Shown: positions 36,102 through 50,699, counted from the first letter of the stretch. The stretch is 64,000 nucleotides of DNA from Himantopus leucocephalus (GCA_003993805.1 RSEF01000003.1:83000123-83064122); one strand, 5' to 3'. A program made the numbers and translations. The notes: generated from the sequence alone by a model not told the origin.

Positions 36102-38876
36102 CTGACTGTCCCCCAGTTGCACAGAGCAGACATTCTACCTACCAGAACTCCCAAGGGCTCTCCTTTTATTCTTTTTGCCTCAGTAAGTAGTTCATGACTC
36201 AGTTTTTGCATCTGACCTTTGGCCATATTTCCACCCGCATGTTATGAACTTCTCTATTACTTGTCTTAGCAATTTCAGCTTATCATTCCAAAACACATTG
36301 CTTTTGTCTTCTAGTAAACACTTCAGACCATAAAACCATGCGGAACAGTTGTCCACTATTTTCCGTTTCCCAGCAATCTAGTCTTTATTCAGCGACTCAA
36401 GTTGTTGAGAAGACATTTTGGTAGTTTGTGTACTGGTGTCTTTCTGCAGAAAGCAACATCTGTGAATGATTACGATGCACTGCAAAATTAGGAAGTTCTG
36501 TTTAATGCATTCTCAGAGTTTAATTCTGTAAGGTTTTTGCTTATGAGAAGGTGGCTTATGCTCAGCCATTTCCAAAACCATTAGCTGCTAAAGTTTGAAT
36601 TCAGGTTTCTGAGATTACTTGCAAAAACTGACAATTTCACAAATAAATAAGTAGCCTAAGAACAATTTACTTGTTGTAACTGAAGTGATTTTACCAGCTT
36701 GTAGTTGAACAACATAGAAAACTAGTTTATGGAAGTATAATACTCTTACGATAATGTATTTCCATGTATTTAGTTTCAAAGTAAGACTGTAAACAAGGAA
36801 GATGACCTTCCAGGTCCTAGGAGCTGTATCTACAAACCACAAGACACATATCCTGAGGATCAGGACCTACAAGGGAGGCTAGAAGGTAGGAGATGGCCAG
36901 CTATGTCTCGGTCATGTCAGATATGGACTCTGTCACTGGGTACTGCAGCCTTCATAGTTCTTCTTGTTGTTCACTGCCTCCCCAAAGAATGCATATCTGC
37001 AGGTAGTTTCCAGCCTCCCTTAACAGAACATCCCTGCAGGACCCCTTCTCTAACTTTGGCAGAATAACTGCATTGAGCTGCTTGTAGATCATCTGAGGGA
37101 CCAAGAGCCCAGGTCACTTACCCACATCACAGACATTCAGGGCAGAACTTCAAAATATCATAATCTTTGGAGACATAAATGTTCCCACTAGTTTGATTTG
37201 AGGTCCATGCTGAAAGTGAAAGAAGTATTTAGGTTCTTCATTCACTCATTGTACTGTTAATCCACTAATACAGGTAACGTGTTCACATTTCCCAAAAACT
37301 TCCACATTTTGCAAGGTACTTTCAACCTTTAGACACCACTAGGTTACATGACACAAGGACAGATCTGAATGCTCCTGCTTTCATTGGGAATAGAACAGTC
37401 TCATAGAGAAAATGCATCCTTCAAGATGGGCTCAGAAAATGATAAATCATTCACTCTAGTGATATATTTTCCATTTAAAGATTGTTATAATTCTACCACT
37501 AAATATCAAAATCTCAACCTGTTTTTACTCTCCTGACAGTCAGCTTAGAGTCCCACTTACCTGACATGGACACTGGTGAGATCACTACATTGAAGTAAAG
37601 GATTTTTTTTCTAAATCAAGAAGAAAGAAAATCACTACATAGTCCATTCACGTATTTTTTAATGGAAATTCTTGTTAAAAATAAATCAGCTTAGATGTTA
37701 TAATTTTGTATTTTCCTAACTCCTGGAGAAATAACAGGCCTAACAAACAGGTTTATTTAGTAATGTTGCTCAAAAGCTCCCTTCAATTCTCAGCTGGAAT
37801 CCATGAGCTCCACATGTTTTCATAGCTGTCATATTCTGAGCTGATAATATTTAATGTGTTCAGTCCAAATAAGAATGTATCCAGAGGTGTGATGTTTTTA
37901 TATTATTTTCTGAATGACAAAGCACAAAGAAAATAAAGTTTATGCATTATTCATACAATAAAAGATGAAAATTATTAATGTAATAAGGATAAATCACACA
38001 CACACACACTGGTATGTCTATATATCAGAGTAAGATAGTACTGAAATGTTTGTATTCCCAATGTAACAATTTCGAATAATTCTCATATTCAGGGATTTAG
38101 ACATACAATTTTTGCAATGCCTTATATATAATAATAACTTTGGATACCACTTCCCAGTGGAGAAGAAAATGCTTTATTCTTAAGATATGATTGTATGACA
38201 TTCATTTTAAAGTAATATGACAGCATACTGAATTTAATACTGTAGAGACCAGCATCTCCAGAATTCTGTCACATAGAAATGTGAAACAAAATGCAGCCAC
38301 ACATATGCATAAGTAAGCTTCATCTTGTATAAATAGTCATGAGTCTCTTAATTTCGGTAAAACCATTTTATGTTTGCTAAGGAACAGATCTGTTACATTC
38401 ATTAGAGGTGACAGAGTAACAACCCTTGAGGCTGAAGATATCTATTATCAAGAACATCTAACCAAGTAGGGCAATCCACAGAAAGCTAGCTCAGCAAACC
38501 AATAAAATAATGTATTCCGCCTGTGTAAGGGTGTGTGGGTACACATTTAAGTAAAAGAAAAACCTATTAAGTATTCTTTTTTCCATAAAATAAAATGAAT
38601 AATCCCATTCTTAAAATGTACGTATGTTGAAAACAATACAAACAAAAAAACTCCTGCAAGGTGTTCTCTTTATTCAGCGATGCAGTATGTAGTGATATTA
38701 CTTCTGCTGTTGAAGTCAGTGGAAATTCTGAACCTGGATCCCAACTCTAGCAATTGAATAAGTAAAGTTATTTATTTTCCATCTTTCATAAATTTTTGCA
38801 TTTACAATTATTTTAGAGAAAGAGCACATTAAAGCCTGACCAAAGAATATATTTGAAATATTATTTGCAAATCTTC
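36101..38876. other. Unique sequence, no gene seen
   Basis: No gene or mobile element is recognised. A somewhat GC-richer stretch lies at about 36840-37130 and a short (CA)7 tract at 37995-38009. Confidence 0.6.
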
Positions 38877-38881
38877 ATATA

Positions 38882-39660
38882 TGTTGTGGTTTAGGCTGTG
38901 CTGGCCACTAAACGAACAGCAAATGCTCTCTTTTAACCTCTCTGTCCCTTCCCAGAAGGGAAGGGAGAGGGAGTAAGGGAGAGGCAGACTTACAAGTTGA
39001 AAAGAAAACTAAAACTACTTTATGGGAATATTAATAATAAAAATTAAAGATAATAATATTAATAAGAAAATACTGAAATATATAGATTATATCCATAACC
39101 AGTATTGAGCTCCCAGGATGATGATCGCGTCACCAGCAGGCACTGGGAAAGTCCCAGACTGGACTCAGCAACGGGCGGCAACTGGATTCAGCAATTGGAT
39201 TCAGGAATGCATGGATTGGGATCAAAGGTAGATGAACAGACAGAGTTCTTCTCGGACGCCAGTCATTGAAGAAAGAGGGCTGTCCCTTTCATCCTTCAGC
39301 TTTTATACTGAGCATGAGGCAGATGGGATGGAATACCCTGTTGGTCAGTTTTGGGACACCTGTCCTGCTGGCTCTTCCTTGCAGGTGCGACCCCTCCACG
39401 CTTTTCTGCTTCTGACCCTCCAACAGGGCAAATAATAGAGTTATCTGCCCTTTGGTGTTATAGCAATAAGTATAAGCAAGAGCCTCTCTGCATACCATTA
39501 CTTGGTATTCGCTGTAAAGATGAGGTGTTATGACTCTGGAAGCAGGCACAGTGTGAAAAATATGCTGTTAATTTCAGAGTGCCATTCATTAGAAGAGACT
39601 TAACTGAAAAGTAAAATTACTGAAAAGAAAATTGATTCTGTTGTACCTCAAACCAGGACA
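38882..39660 (+). mobile_element. Solo LTR of an avian endogenous retrovirus (ERVL-like)
   Basis: Begins TGTTGTGGTTTAGGCTG and ends CCTCAAACCAGGACA, so it has the TG...CA termini of retroviral LTRs. The 5 bases before it (38877-38881, ATATA) are repeated directly after it (39661-39665), a 5-bp target duplication. A TATA-like CTTTTATAC is at about 39299-39307. GGAATACCCTGTTGGTCAGTT (39331 on) resembles the equivalent part of the other LTR in this window and of an LTR family common in bird genomes. No gag, pol or env sequence is attached, so the provirus has collapsed by recombination between its LTRs. An 8-9 bp GC-rich hairpin (38945-38966) and a weak G4 motif (38958-38979) lie near the 5' end. 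The family assignment is from memory; the boundaries are seen directly. Confidence 0.88.
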
Positions 39661-39665
39661 ATATA

Positions 39666-42600
39666 TCAACTTGAGAAAGAAACTGAAGACCCAGAAATTA
39701 GATAAATAATTTCTATTAGCATTTAACAGAAAATAGCAAACAAGGAAATTGGTAAGGAAATTTGTCAACGATAGATTTCGAAGAGTTACAAGTACCAATG
39801 GGGACTCAGAAATTAGCAACATAGGCAGAAAAATCAGAGATTCAGCTTGAAAAAATGCAAGCTTAAGAAAGTGTTAAGAGATAAAGGAAACCGTACAAAG
39901 ATTGAAAGGGAGGCAACAACCTGGAAAGCATAAACTCTGGAAACACTGGGCAGCAAATTAGATATCAGTTTCTAATGTGAAACATAGTTGCAGGAAAAAA
40001 AAAAAAAAAGCTAATACAAATTTTGGACTGCATATGCATTACCTTACAAGGCAAAGGTCCAATAGAACTTCTCTGTCTAAGGCACTGGTACGATATCACC
40101 TACAGCAGTGCATTCAGCTCCGGGCATCAAATTTCCATAAAGATACTGACAAATTGGTATGAGTTCAGTGAGCTGTAGTAAGTAAATAAATAAATAAATA
40201 AATAAATAAATCAGTGGGCTAAAGTGAATGATTTATGATGAATCATTCAAGGAGCTAAATAGAAGCCTGGCCACCTAAAATGGCATTTTCCCTGACATGA
40301 AAAAATGCCACTGAATGACATTCACCTTGCATGAAAATGGAGCCTTTTCCTGAAAACCTTCCTTTTACCGTTGTCAGGTCCCTATATGTAAAAGCTTATT
40401 GAAGCAGCAGCTAGGGAGAACAGCAGCTATAGTTCAAAAAAGTCAAAGTATGTACAACAGAGGAACCACTGATGTTAGCATAATACATTAATTCAATGAA
40501 AGTAAGAAAAGAGACTCAGTAAATCTGTGAAAGAAAAACTGTTTGAGTGGGACTGTACTTTTATACATAGCTTTTGGAGACAACTGAACTAAAAGTCACA
40601 TAAATGATATGTTAGGAGGACTCCTGGGAACAACAGTTCCAGAGAATCAGCCATGTTTTTCTTCACAATTCTGGGACCTGTGGGAGAAACAGGGTGTAAT
40701 ATATTTCATGATGTACCAACGTTAGCAAAGAAAACCCCCTCACCAGCTTTTATCACTTTTATTAAGGAGTAAGAGTTTCCAGTATTAAACATGTACATGT
40801 TGATACCTACAGATCAACATAAATACAGATAGATATAGAAAAATGCTGTAGAACTATACAGATTTAAGACAAATAGAATAGGCATTAGCTTTTTCCACCC
40901 CCTTATGATTTCCTTGATTTCCTCCTTAACTAGGTAATTTTTTTATACTTTTTTTATACTTTTTTTTTTATATTTCAATTTCCATCCATTTTTTCAGTAG
41001 ATTTCAGATCTAGTATGTAGACAGTTCCAGCATTTAATTCCAAATTTCCAGCCTCCAGGCAAGGTTTTCTCCTCTAGGCTTCCATAACCCAGTCATTTCT
41101 CTTCAATCTCATTCCCAATCTCATCTGTTATTGAGGTGGCCAGTTCTTACTTTTCTTTGAGTTCTACGAAAGAAGCAATAAATACATGTGAAAGATAGAT
41201 AGATTTTTGTTTTCTTGTGTTATGTACTGTTGTAGTATAAGAAAAATTAATTGCAAAACCTGAGCAGAGATTGCGTATCCTGACATGTAACATTCTTAGC
41301 AAAGAAGAAATCTTCAGGGTTTTTAGCTATTAAATAAATGTTAACACTACTTTATTTAGTATCTCTTTCTCACATCTAACTTGCTTTAGCTTAGTTATTT
41401 TAAGAGGTAAAGCAATTACACACCTGTGAACAGAATCCTGTAATTGGAAGTATCAACTTAATTTAACTGTGTGAGATATTAATAGCTTGCTTTCACTTTT
41501 TTTTTTTTTTAATATATTCTTTATTTGGAACTGTTGGGTTATATATGTCTATGTCAGATAGACGCATTTAGCATTTTGTCACTTACCTGATTTTTGAAAT
41601 TTGCTTGTTTTTTTCTCTCATAATGGATAGCTACGTTCCATTATCATTGGAAGATATTTCCTTCAGGTCTTCCTCAGACGTATTTATTGCAAGATATTTA
41701 ACTTCCCTAAATTTGTTTTCAATAAGATAGATTAGCTTTCATTAGGATTCATCGGTATATGTCATTAAGTGTCCAACCATCCAATCATTTCCATTTTCAT
41801 GATGGACAACCCATCTTTAGTTTTGACTCACCATATCTGTTGTATATCTGAGGAGGGACAATTAACATTTGTACATTATTCTTTCTTACTTTTTATTATC
41901 ATAGAGAATTGGCATTGGTTCCTGTTATTTGTGTCACATAAGCATCTTTCAGGAGAATTTTTTAAACAACCATCATTCAAACCATTTGAACTGTTCCATG
42001 CTCCCTATGACATCCACTTCCTTTGTGATCATAATTTTAAAATAATTTAATAAGTTTCTGTTTAAAAGTGTTTTTAGAGATGACTTGCAGGTTTATACAT
42101 GTGCCTTTGGATTGTCATTAAAGAAATATTACTTTGTTTTCTCACTTATTTTCATTACAATGGTGGATGAAAGTGTTTTCACTAATCTTTGCAAAATGTT
42201 TTCAGAATTTGTCAATTATTTTATATTTATATCTTTAGTATAATGTATCCTATATTTTTAAATGTCCCATAACTGTTTAACTAGAGATGTTAATTGTGAT
42301 TCATAATGATATCCTATGATCTTATTCAAATCATCATTACAGTTTTTGTTAATTAAGATGCATTGTAAAGCAAATCATGTTACTCTACATTTATCTATTC
42401 ACTATTCCTAGTGAATGGCTTTTTATTGATCAAACGATATTCTCATATCAGTATGATACTGAAATCCCACAAGGAATTAATCGGATTCTTAGACTGTGAG
42501 GGCAAAATTTCACATTATGTTTATTGACCTCCATTGTGAAAATAGTTCATAGATTTCATTCCATGATTCATATTCCTGCCATCCATCTAACTGTAACATA

Positions 42601-43987
42601 CTCTTACAAAGCATAGTTTTGACACAAGTATTTCAAACATTCCATCTATGACATCCCTTGCTAATTTGCCCCAGTTGATAATTATGATGATTTTGAAATA
42701 TATATTTTATTTACACTGTGATTAGTTTAAATTTCAGCTCCTTATTTTTTGGATGCATGAAGGTGTCATAGAAACAGTTAACTTAATTCCCATTTATTTT
42801 TATTTTCTTTGAGTTAAATCATTTATAGCAAAGAAAATAAAACACTACAGAGTTCTGTTTCAATACCGTCAGTTAAAGGATTTGTTTGAGCAGATTTTTG
42901 TTTTCCATTTTATTATTTCCATTTCCTTTGCTGTCAACTAAGTATGACAAAAGAATATTGCACATCATGTTAATCCAAGAGGTTTCTATTCAGCTAACGT
43001 AGCAGCACGTACCTGCTTAGTAGGCAATTGGATATACTTGCAGATTTTTTTCTCCTAATTAATCTGGATGATACAGTTTGTATGCTGTCTATCTGCATTT
43101 TTCCACTCTAACAGAAATAATGGATTTTGCTACAAGAACTTTTCCAGTATGGATTCATGGAATTATGTAAAACCTTCAACATGAGATTTATCTGCAGTTT
43201 CCAAAACCATAACTTTCTAATCATGGCCTCTCTGTATCAACAATAGATTCATTTAACTGGCTAATAAAGAAGTGTTTCAAGACCAGAACATACAATCTAG
43301 CAAATAATAATTGACAAAATTGTATAACCCATACACTATGTTTGTCTGTTTAAAACATTTCAACTGAAATGTTTTAATTAAATTTCTTATTTGACCATAA
43401 GGGCTTTTTTTGTTATTGTTCTTTTTGGTTTTGTTTTCTTTATTTATTTTTTTATTGTTAACAATGGCACTTCTACCAGGATAGCTAATACTTAGTGTCC
43501 GTTTACAGTTCTGTATTTATACTGTGTTACAGTGGCCTAGATCTGGCATTTTTATACATTAATTTATATTGTTCTGTAGTATAGTTTCCTATGACAGGGC
43601 AATCATCTACATATCACTCGTGTCAACAACTGTAACTTCCCAAATTAGATGGGGTGTACTTTATTAAAAGAATGAGGAGGAATGTATGATCTGCTTTTTC
43701 ACCAGCATATTAGTAGAGTTATTTGGGGGTAGAAAGACATTAGAATTGTTTCTTTTAGGAGAATAGACTTTAGGCTTTTTTTTTTTTTCCTATAAACAAT
43801 TACAATAAGAAAACCCAGCTTTTTTTAATTTTAGAATATTTCAATATTATAGATAAACTTGGAAACAATTATTACTAAGAGTAGCTCTGGAAAAAAATCA
43901 TTCTGCTTTGCAGTAATATACAAACGTTTAAGTCTGTGATAATCTCAGTTATTGGATATTGGGTTGGTTTTTTTCCAAATAAAGGGT
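39666..43987. other. 4.3 kb of unique AT-rich sequence, no gene seen
   Basis: Contains a 15-A tract (39995-40009), a TAAA microsatellite (40183-40211) and a duplicated T-rich stretch near 40938-40971. No gene or mobile element is recognised. The part 41200-43900 is very AT-rich. Confidence 0.6.
40183..40211 (+). repeat. (TAAA)7 microsatellite
   Basis: Twenty-nine bases of perfect TAAA repeat. Confidence 0.95.
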
Positions 43988-44521
43988 TGTTATGGTTTAA
44001 TCCTGGTAGGCAGCTAAGCACCACACAGCCACTTGCTCAATAACCCCCTCGGGGGGATGAGGAAGGGAACTGGAAGGGCAAAAGGTAGAAAAGTTGTGGG
44101 TTGAGATAAAAACAGATTTTTAAGAAAAAACCCCAAAATCTAACCTGAAAACCCCACCACTAAAAACAAAACAAAAATCAAGAAAAAAACTGATGCCCAA
44201 CCAGTTCCCAGGCAACAGCAGACCTGGCAAACTTCCCTCCCCAGCTTAACTTGCAGAGCTTGACATCATACGGTATAGGATAACTCTTTGGTCAGTTGCA
44301 AGCAGCTGTCTCAGCTGCGTGCCCTCCCAACTTCTAGGCTACCACCAGCCTACTTGCTTGTGTGGCAGCACGAGAAGCAGAAAATGCCTTGACGCTGTGT
44401 AAGCACTGTTCAGCAATAGCTAAAACATGGGTGTGTTATCAACACTGTTTCAGTCAACTCCAAAACATAGCATCAATCTACTATGAAGAGAATTAACTCT
44501 ACTCTAGCCAAAAGCAGAACT
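43988..44521 (+). mobile_element. Solo LTR of an avian endogenous retrovirus, more decayed copy
   Basis: Starts TGTTATGGTTTAATCCTGG, then AAGCACCACACAGCCACTTG and a C-run/G-run patch at about 44044-44056. The middle has a TTTGGTCAGTTGCAAGCAGC segment. The 3' part contains CCTTGACGCTGTGTAAGCAC, GTGTTATCAACACTGTTTCA and CTATGAAGAGAATTAACTCT. This order matches an LTR family very common in birds, related to the copy at 38882-39660. The terminal CA is lost and I see no target duplication. The TATA-like box expected before the GGTCAGTT segment is degraded (CAGCTTAACTTGC). No internal retroviral sequence is attached. This copy looks older or more damaged than the other. Confidence 0.85.
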
Positions 44522-47500
44522 GATTTTTTTGCCCATAATACTTTTCTTCTCATTCAAAGGAACTTTCCAGCTTTCCACAATAGTATATAACCTTATTGAA
44601 ACCTCATAATTCTACACACTTTACTCATAATCTAAGCTTGCGGAGAATACATAGAGAAAAACGATATTTTAGAAACCTTGAATTATCACATATAAAACTC
44701 ACAATTTGAACTCTTTCAGGTTTTCCCAATTCTAGGTTCGTATTCTCAGACAAATAAATAAAGTTAATGTAGAACTGAAGTTTGAAGCAGACCTCTTCAG
44801 TATTGGTGCATGAAACACTACCAGGAAGTTTTAGTTATCTTAAAAGCATAGAACTTCAAACGTGGAAGGCTAGAAACTCCAACCAAGTAAAATAATGAAA
44901 GAACAATTAAATGAATTAAATAACCCTAACAACTAACATACTTCAAGATCTCTAATACTGGCTTAACTTCACCCAAGACTCTTAAGGAACAGTTGAAAAC
45001 GTACAGCTTGAAGAACTTTCTGGAAATGGTAGCTAAATACAACAATAATTTTTAAATTGCTTGGTTAAAGAAGATTTGTGCTGATGTTGGGGATTCCACT
45101 TACTCAGGAAGGCCTGGTTGTCAGGAATTTGCTCAGCCGTAGATTACTGAGAGCCAACGAGACTGGAGCCTCAGTAGAGCAGCCCAGGTTATTTGCCTCA
45201 TTCACTCTCCAAACTCACAGAGAGACTGGAGAGCCTTTCTTACGGATGCTGTAAACTTAGACAGTTCAAGTTTCTCAGCCTTGACTTTGCTGCACAGCAA
45301 ACATGGAGACTGTTGCAGTAGTCTGATCTATATGTGCTGTTGCCATTCCCTTAGTATCTCCTTGCTACCTCAGTCTTGTAGTACTAATAAAGATGTAAAT
45401 TCCAGCCAGGCTGCTAGACACCCAACCCTAATGACCTCCTGTATGTCTTGATATCCATAGGGATTAAGGCAGACAATTCAGAATGAAGACATCCACAGCA
45501 CTTTCTGAAAGTTGTTCCTTAAACAGCCCTTCATTGCTTCTATGAATAGAATGGAAGGGATTATGTATCTAAAAGTTTGACTGTTGACTCCAGCTATATC
45601 AGAGGGTTTGAGGTTGTTACTAATGTCTTTTCATCACCAGGGTTATCTGTCCCCTGTATCATGTGGCTCCAGTTCTCCCTTGCAAGTCTTCTGTGGACTT
45701 TCTTCTGAAAGAAAGAAGAAATCATGATAAGGATTTACAGGAAAAACAAGAACTCAGATAGGTTAAAACTACATGAAGAAGCAATAGAAAAGGGGGAAAA
45801 AATCTTCAATACTTCTTAGTAACATATGTAGCACAACCGTAATTCGTCATTGTTTTCTTCTTTTGTTCTCCATTCCCTTCTCGTATGTTTTCAGGAAAAA
45901 ATGAGGTAGTCACTCTTCTTCATACTGTAAGATGATTCAGCATGTCTACTCTATTCCAGCCAGGAGTATGTATCCCCAGTTTCATATTTACACATAGTGA
46001 GTAACTTGCCTTTTATGAAGAGGTCACTTACCCTCCTTTCCACATGAAGGCACGAGTCAGTGACAAAGTATTAAACTTATGACAGAAACCGGATGTTTGT
46101 GATACACAGTCATCAAAGTCTGTCTCTAACTGAGCGAACTGCTTCACCCTCTTATCATTAACTGGGCAAAGAAATGGTGATAGATAATTTGCTTCAGGGT
46201 ATTTGTTTGTCTTCTCAAGGCTAGACATCTGTTATTTATTCTGTACTCGTCAGACAGGCTTGAGAAGGGCCGGAACTTGTATGGGACAACACTGATTTCT
46301 CTGAGTATGAGAGCTCTTTTCTTTTCATTTACTGTAGCCGGGTGTATCTAATATGATTAAGAAATGTAGCCTGTAATATTCCTTTAATTTTAGGTGATTT
46401 AAAGGAGTGTTTCAATCTTGACCGTATTATGAAAAAGTGTGACAGATCTTTCTTTACAGTGAAGTTCTATTTCATTGATACTCTTAATTTGTTCACACTT
46501 AAGTTTACCCAGACAAGTCCCAGAACTTCTTCCCAAGGAAAAAAATTCCAAATCTTAAAAGATAGCAATGACTTTCCACAGTTGTTTTTGACTATAGCGT
46601 CATATTTCAGACCACTTATAATAGCTGTTGAATAACATCATTGTTACTTAAATAAAAATGCTACCCACTGTTTTATCAGAATCACTTTTCAGTTGAAATT
46701 TACAATTGCTCCACTTATCACAGCAAGAAATCCATTTTACTAAAAATAATAGAAAAGGGCACACTGTATGCCAACTCTGTATAGCAGTTCATTTGAAACA
46801 AGTGAATTCAAAATGTCTGTGAACGAGTCTTGTACTAATTACACTTTCTGTTTTCCTATAATTCATTTTCTAGAAGTTAGAAAATATATTGAAGGCTTAA
46901 CTGACATTTCTGACAGTTTCGAACTGTTTTCTCAGACTATTTTTAATGAATAAAAATAATGGATTCAAATATTTCAACATGAACTTAATTCTTAAAAAAA
47001 ATAAACTTAAAAATAAACTAATGCATTACTTCAGTATGTCCATTTTTTAATCTTAGAGGTCACTTACATTTTCATGTGGTCAGAATATTTCTTCTCAAGA
47101 AATACTCACATCAAGGACTCAGGTCCCTGAGCCAGAAAACTGCACTAATACAAGCTTCATTTTAAGGACGTTAGTCCGAATATGGTTAATTCTTTCAATG
47201 AAGTTCTATTATTTTGATTTTTTCTGTATATACTAGTTTCACTAGTTTCACACATTCACTATCTACAAATAATTGATAAAATCCCTTTATGTTTTTTTAA
47301 TTAAAAATTGTTGATTCATAATGCTGGTCTTCATAGAATTTAATTTTACAAAACAAATTTAAGTATGAGCAAATATGTCCAGGAACAGGAGCTGGATTAT
47401 GGCCAGTAATCGCCTAAATGAAGGATTTGAAAAAGACCCCTCACATTGCTAATCTATGGATTGAAGTTTTAATCTCTTTGGGTTAGTGTACATGTCAGTC

Positions 47501-50500
47501 TTGTACATAGACCAGTCACAAAAGAGAGAGCAAAACCACATGTATCATTACTGTGGTTTACTACTGTTTATTTGTTATTTTCTATTATGTTATGGTTTAG
47601 AAAAGTTACAACAATTCAATCAAATTGCAAAAACAACACTATGTGAATTAATCAAGCTTTTACACAGCATGAATAGCACAGAATCCAACCCCCCAGGATA
47701 ACATTCAGCAACCTAAATTACATGACCATCCTCCAGATTCCTGCCTAAACACCATATACTTTTGAACTTCTGCAAAAAATTGAGGTGAGAAATCTGAAGT
47801 TTGCAGCCAAATTCAATACAGAAGCACATCTTATTTTCAACAGAATGGCTGAATGGGCAGCATCCTGCAGAAAAAAGAAAATAAGATCAGGTCCTGACAG
47901 ACTATATAATAACAACAGCACACATATGGGATCAAGGATAAGTAAGACGTCGTACATGACCATAGCTCCAATTTGGCCTAACTTCTTAGTGTTAGGCTCC
48001 CAGTAAAACAAAATAAAATAAAATAAATTAAGCACAAATTAAATCAGATTAAAAACTGCTTTATGTCTTTCCATCTTCATAGTCTGGCCCACGCAACCCT
48101 GTGGCCATTGCTGCAATTGCTTCAACACTGCTTCCTATTGCTCGAATGCTTTTGTAATATTTTGTCATATGCCCAGCAAAAGATTCATAAACTATGTCAT
48201 ACACATAACCAAAGTGAAAACACTCTAATACCCCAAAAACCCTTTTATGTATAGGCAGCTAATTCTGGGGGTTTGGCCTTGAATTTATCACCTAACCTTG
48301 GGCACTTGATTGCAGTAATTAAGTCAGGAGCTAGGGCTTCATCTACTCTTAGTGAAGCAAATTATCTTAATGAGGGAAAAACTCTCTTTAGAAGTGTCCA
48401 CATGCCTCCAGTATACATACACAAAGAGATAATCTGAGGTGGATAGTTTTCTAACTTAAACATAAGAGTAACACAGGCTAAGTGGGATGACTTCAGGGAC
48501 TGTCTTCTGTTCAAGTCCATTCAGAATTTGGGAAACTGAAGTTCTACCACCTCTTATTCCTAATGCCTCTGCTCTGGTAGGTAAGTATTATAGAACAGGG
48601 ACCCAACAAAATGTGAACAGCTATTTTGTTTGAAAGATAAGTGGATGAAAAAGCCTGTTTAAAGCCTGCAGGTAGTGGGAGAAGAAAAAAAAATCACTTT
48701 AGTTGTGGGGTTGTCTTTCTGTCTTATCCTTCTGGCCTACTCGGACACACATGATACCTGACATCCTGGAGGACCTAACACTTGGACATTTGGTGTTCCT
48801 TACCGAGCATACCTTCATCTGCAACCAAATAGTCTTGGTATCACCTCTAGGCTTTAATTAACCTGGATGTGTCGTGCCTAACTGATAAGGGACAGCTAAA
48901 GATGATTGTACTCCTTCATCACCTTACAGTTATGTTATGCTACCACTGTGAAAATTTGCTTTATAGATAGATAGGAAGAATGCTTTAGTAAACCATTTAC
49001 AAATACTGTGGATTTTGTATTATTTTACTTTTAATCCCACCCTCATTTGCCATTTTATATGAAGTATTTAGGTGCATACTGCCCTAAAACTGAAATCCCT
49101 TGGCTATTTTGAATTTTTATGCTATTACTCAATGGTCAATTAATTCCACTTAAGGTCACAGTTATGCTTTTTTATTACTTGTGATGATGTTTTTGTTTGA
49201 CATTCATGTTACTTTGTTATATCTCATAAAAGTGATTAATGAATAACTCCTAATTATAGAATACAAGCTTTTTATTCTTGTCACTCCTGCTGCATAAAGA
49301 TTTCCAAGTACGTGAAAGCCTAAGTGAAATGTGCTCCATTCTGAGGTACAAAACTTAAGACTTAGCTAAAAAAATAGATTCTGTAGGCAATAATGGAGCA
49401 GAGTATTCTCCCAACCCTTGAAACATTCAGCGTATCAAGAAAGCATGTTTTTGTCTTGCTTATTCACAATCTACCTTAAAGATCAATCTAAAACTTAAAC
49501 ACTTACCAATCTGGGTCTTGTATTACATATTATGACTCTTGAGCAAAATACAACCAAATATACTTCCTGAAGCCCAACAGCCATGCTCATTTAATCACTA
49601 GTTTTTGTTACTTTAAAGATGCCCTTTCCTTAGCCTTTTCCATGTACATATGCAAGCTTAGCTTTCCAAGCCGTATTTCCCACATCAGTTTTATTTCATT
49701 GCTACTCTCTCTAAATGTAACTACATTAACTGAAGGCAAAGTAGGTGAGAGGAAGAAATTGCATCTGGGATCCCTTAGTTAAAGACAGGAATAATGTTGT
49801 TGGCATGTCACAGGCTAAAGTTATCACAGATATCAAAGAAAAGCAAACCTCAGTAATCTGCAGGACAATCAGTCAGAAAAGGAAATAAAGTTTGGGCTAC
49901 ATTTAAAGGTTTTCCTGATGTAGCTATGCTGTTTAGAAATTTTACCAGACCAAGGAGCACTTCTGGAATAGAACTTGTCCAGTCTGATACTCTTAAACTT
50001 TACCCAATGGATGTTTTCCAGTATAGTACAAGAAGCAGATCCCTGTAATTGTTGATGCACTTTGAGATAGCTGATACAAGAACTTCTGTGTGTGACTGTG
50101 GCACGGACCAATTGCAAAAAACTGACTTTCTGTGCTCAATTACTTGTGAGAATTGCAGAGCTCCTGCCATCTGGTTACACTACATTCAGTTATTCTGAAG
50201 AACTTAAACTAGGAAAAAGATTTAATACATCTAAGAAATGTCTGCCCATCCTGTACACCTGTAATTAAACAGAATAGAGCATTTCTAATTATGTCTAAGC
50301 CTGTTTGGCTTAGGCACTGTCAGTCATTTTGTGGAATTTTCTTCCTTTTTGAAAATTTAAAGGGGCACCATGGCAATCAATATTCACTCTCTGTGCAAAA
50401 ATTTATCAACAGCAGAAGGGAAACACCAACAAATAAGTTGCAAATTTTTATTATTAGTATTGTTTACGTAAAACTAAATGGATGGGTATTAGTCTGAGAC

Positions 50501-50699
50501 TTGTATAGGTACAAAATATTTATCCTGCCTTTGTGCAGCCTGCGTAAGAGTCACCTAAGAATGAAGAAAGTAATATAAAAGAGGGATGGGGAATGTTTTA
50601 AACTGGTGCCCATTTTAATCAAATTATAAGAGTTTCAATGGATTTTCAAATTGGAAAGTTTCAGAGAAGTTGGATGAAGGCAGAAAGGGGGGAAGACAG
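44522..50699. other. 6.2 kb of unique AT-rich sequence, no gene seen
   Basis: No recognised gene, RNA or mobile element. Open frames are 60-96 codons with no known motif. Confidence 0.6.

Noticed and set aside
35600..36226. Long frames of 150-208 codons on both strands
   Set aside because: They only read through microsatellites and N, giving Lys/Glu or Phe/Leu/Ser runs. This is low-complexity translation, not a gene.
39232..39549. Frames of 60-86 codons on both strands
   Set aside because: They lie inside the solo LTR, which is non-coding.
38882..44521. A complete provirus bounded by the two LTRs
   Set aside because: The LTRs are of different length and sequence, the first has its own target duplication on both sides, and no retroviral coding sequence lies between them.
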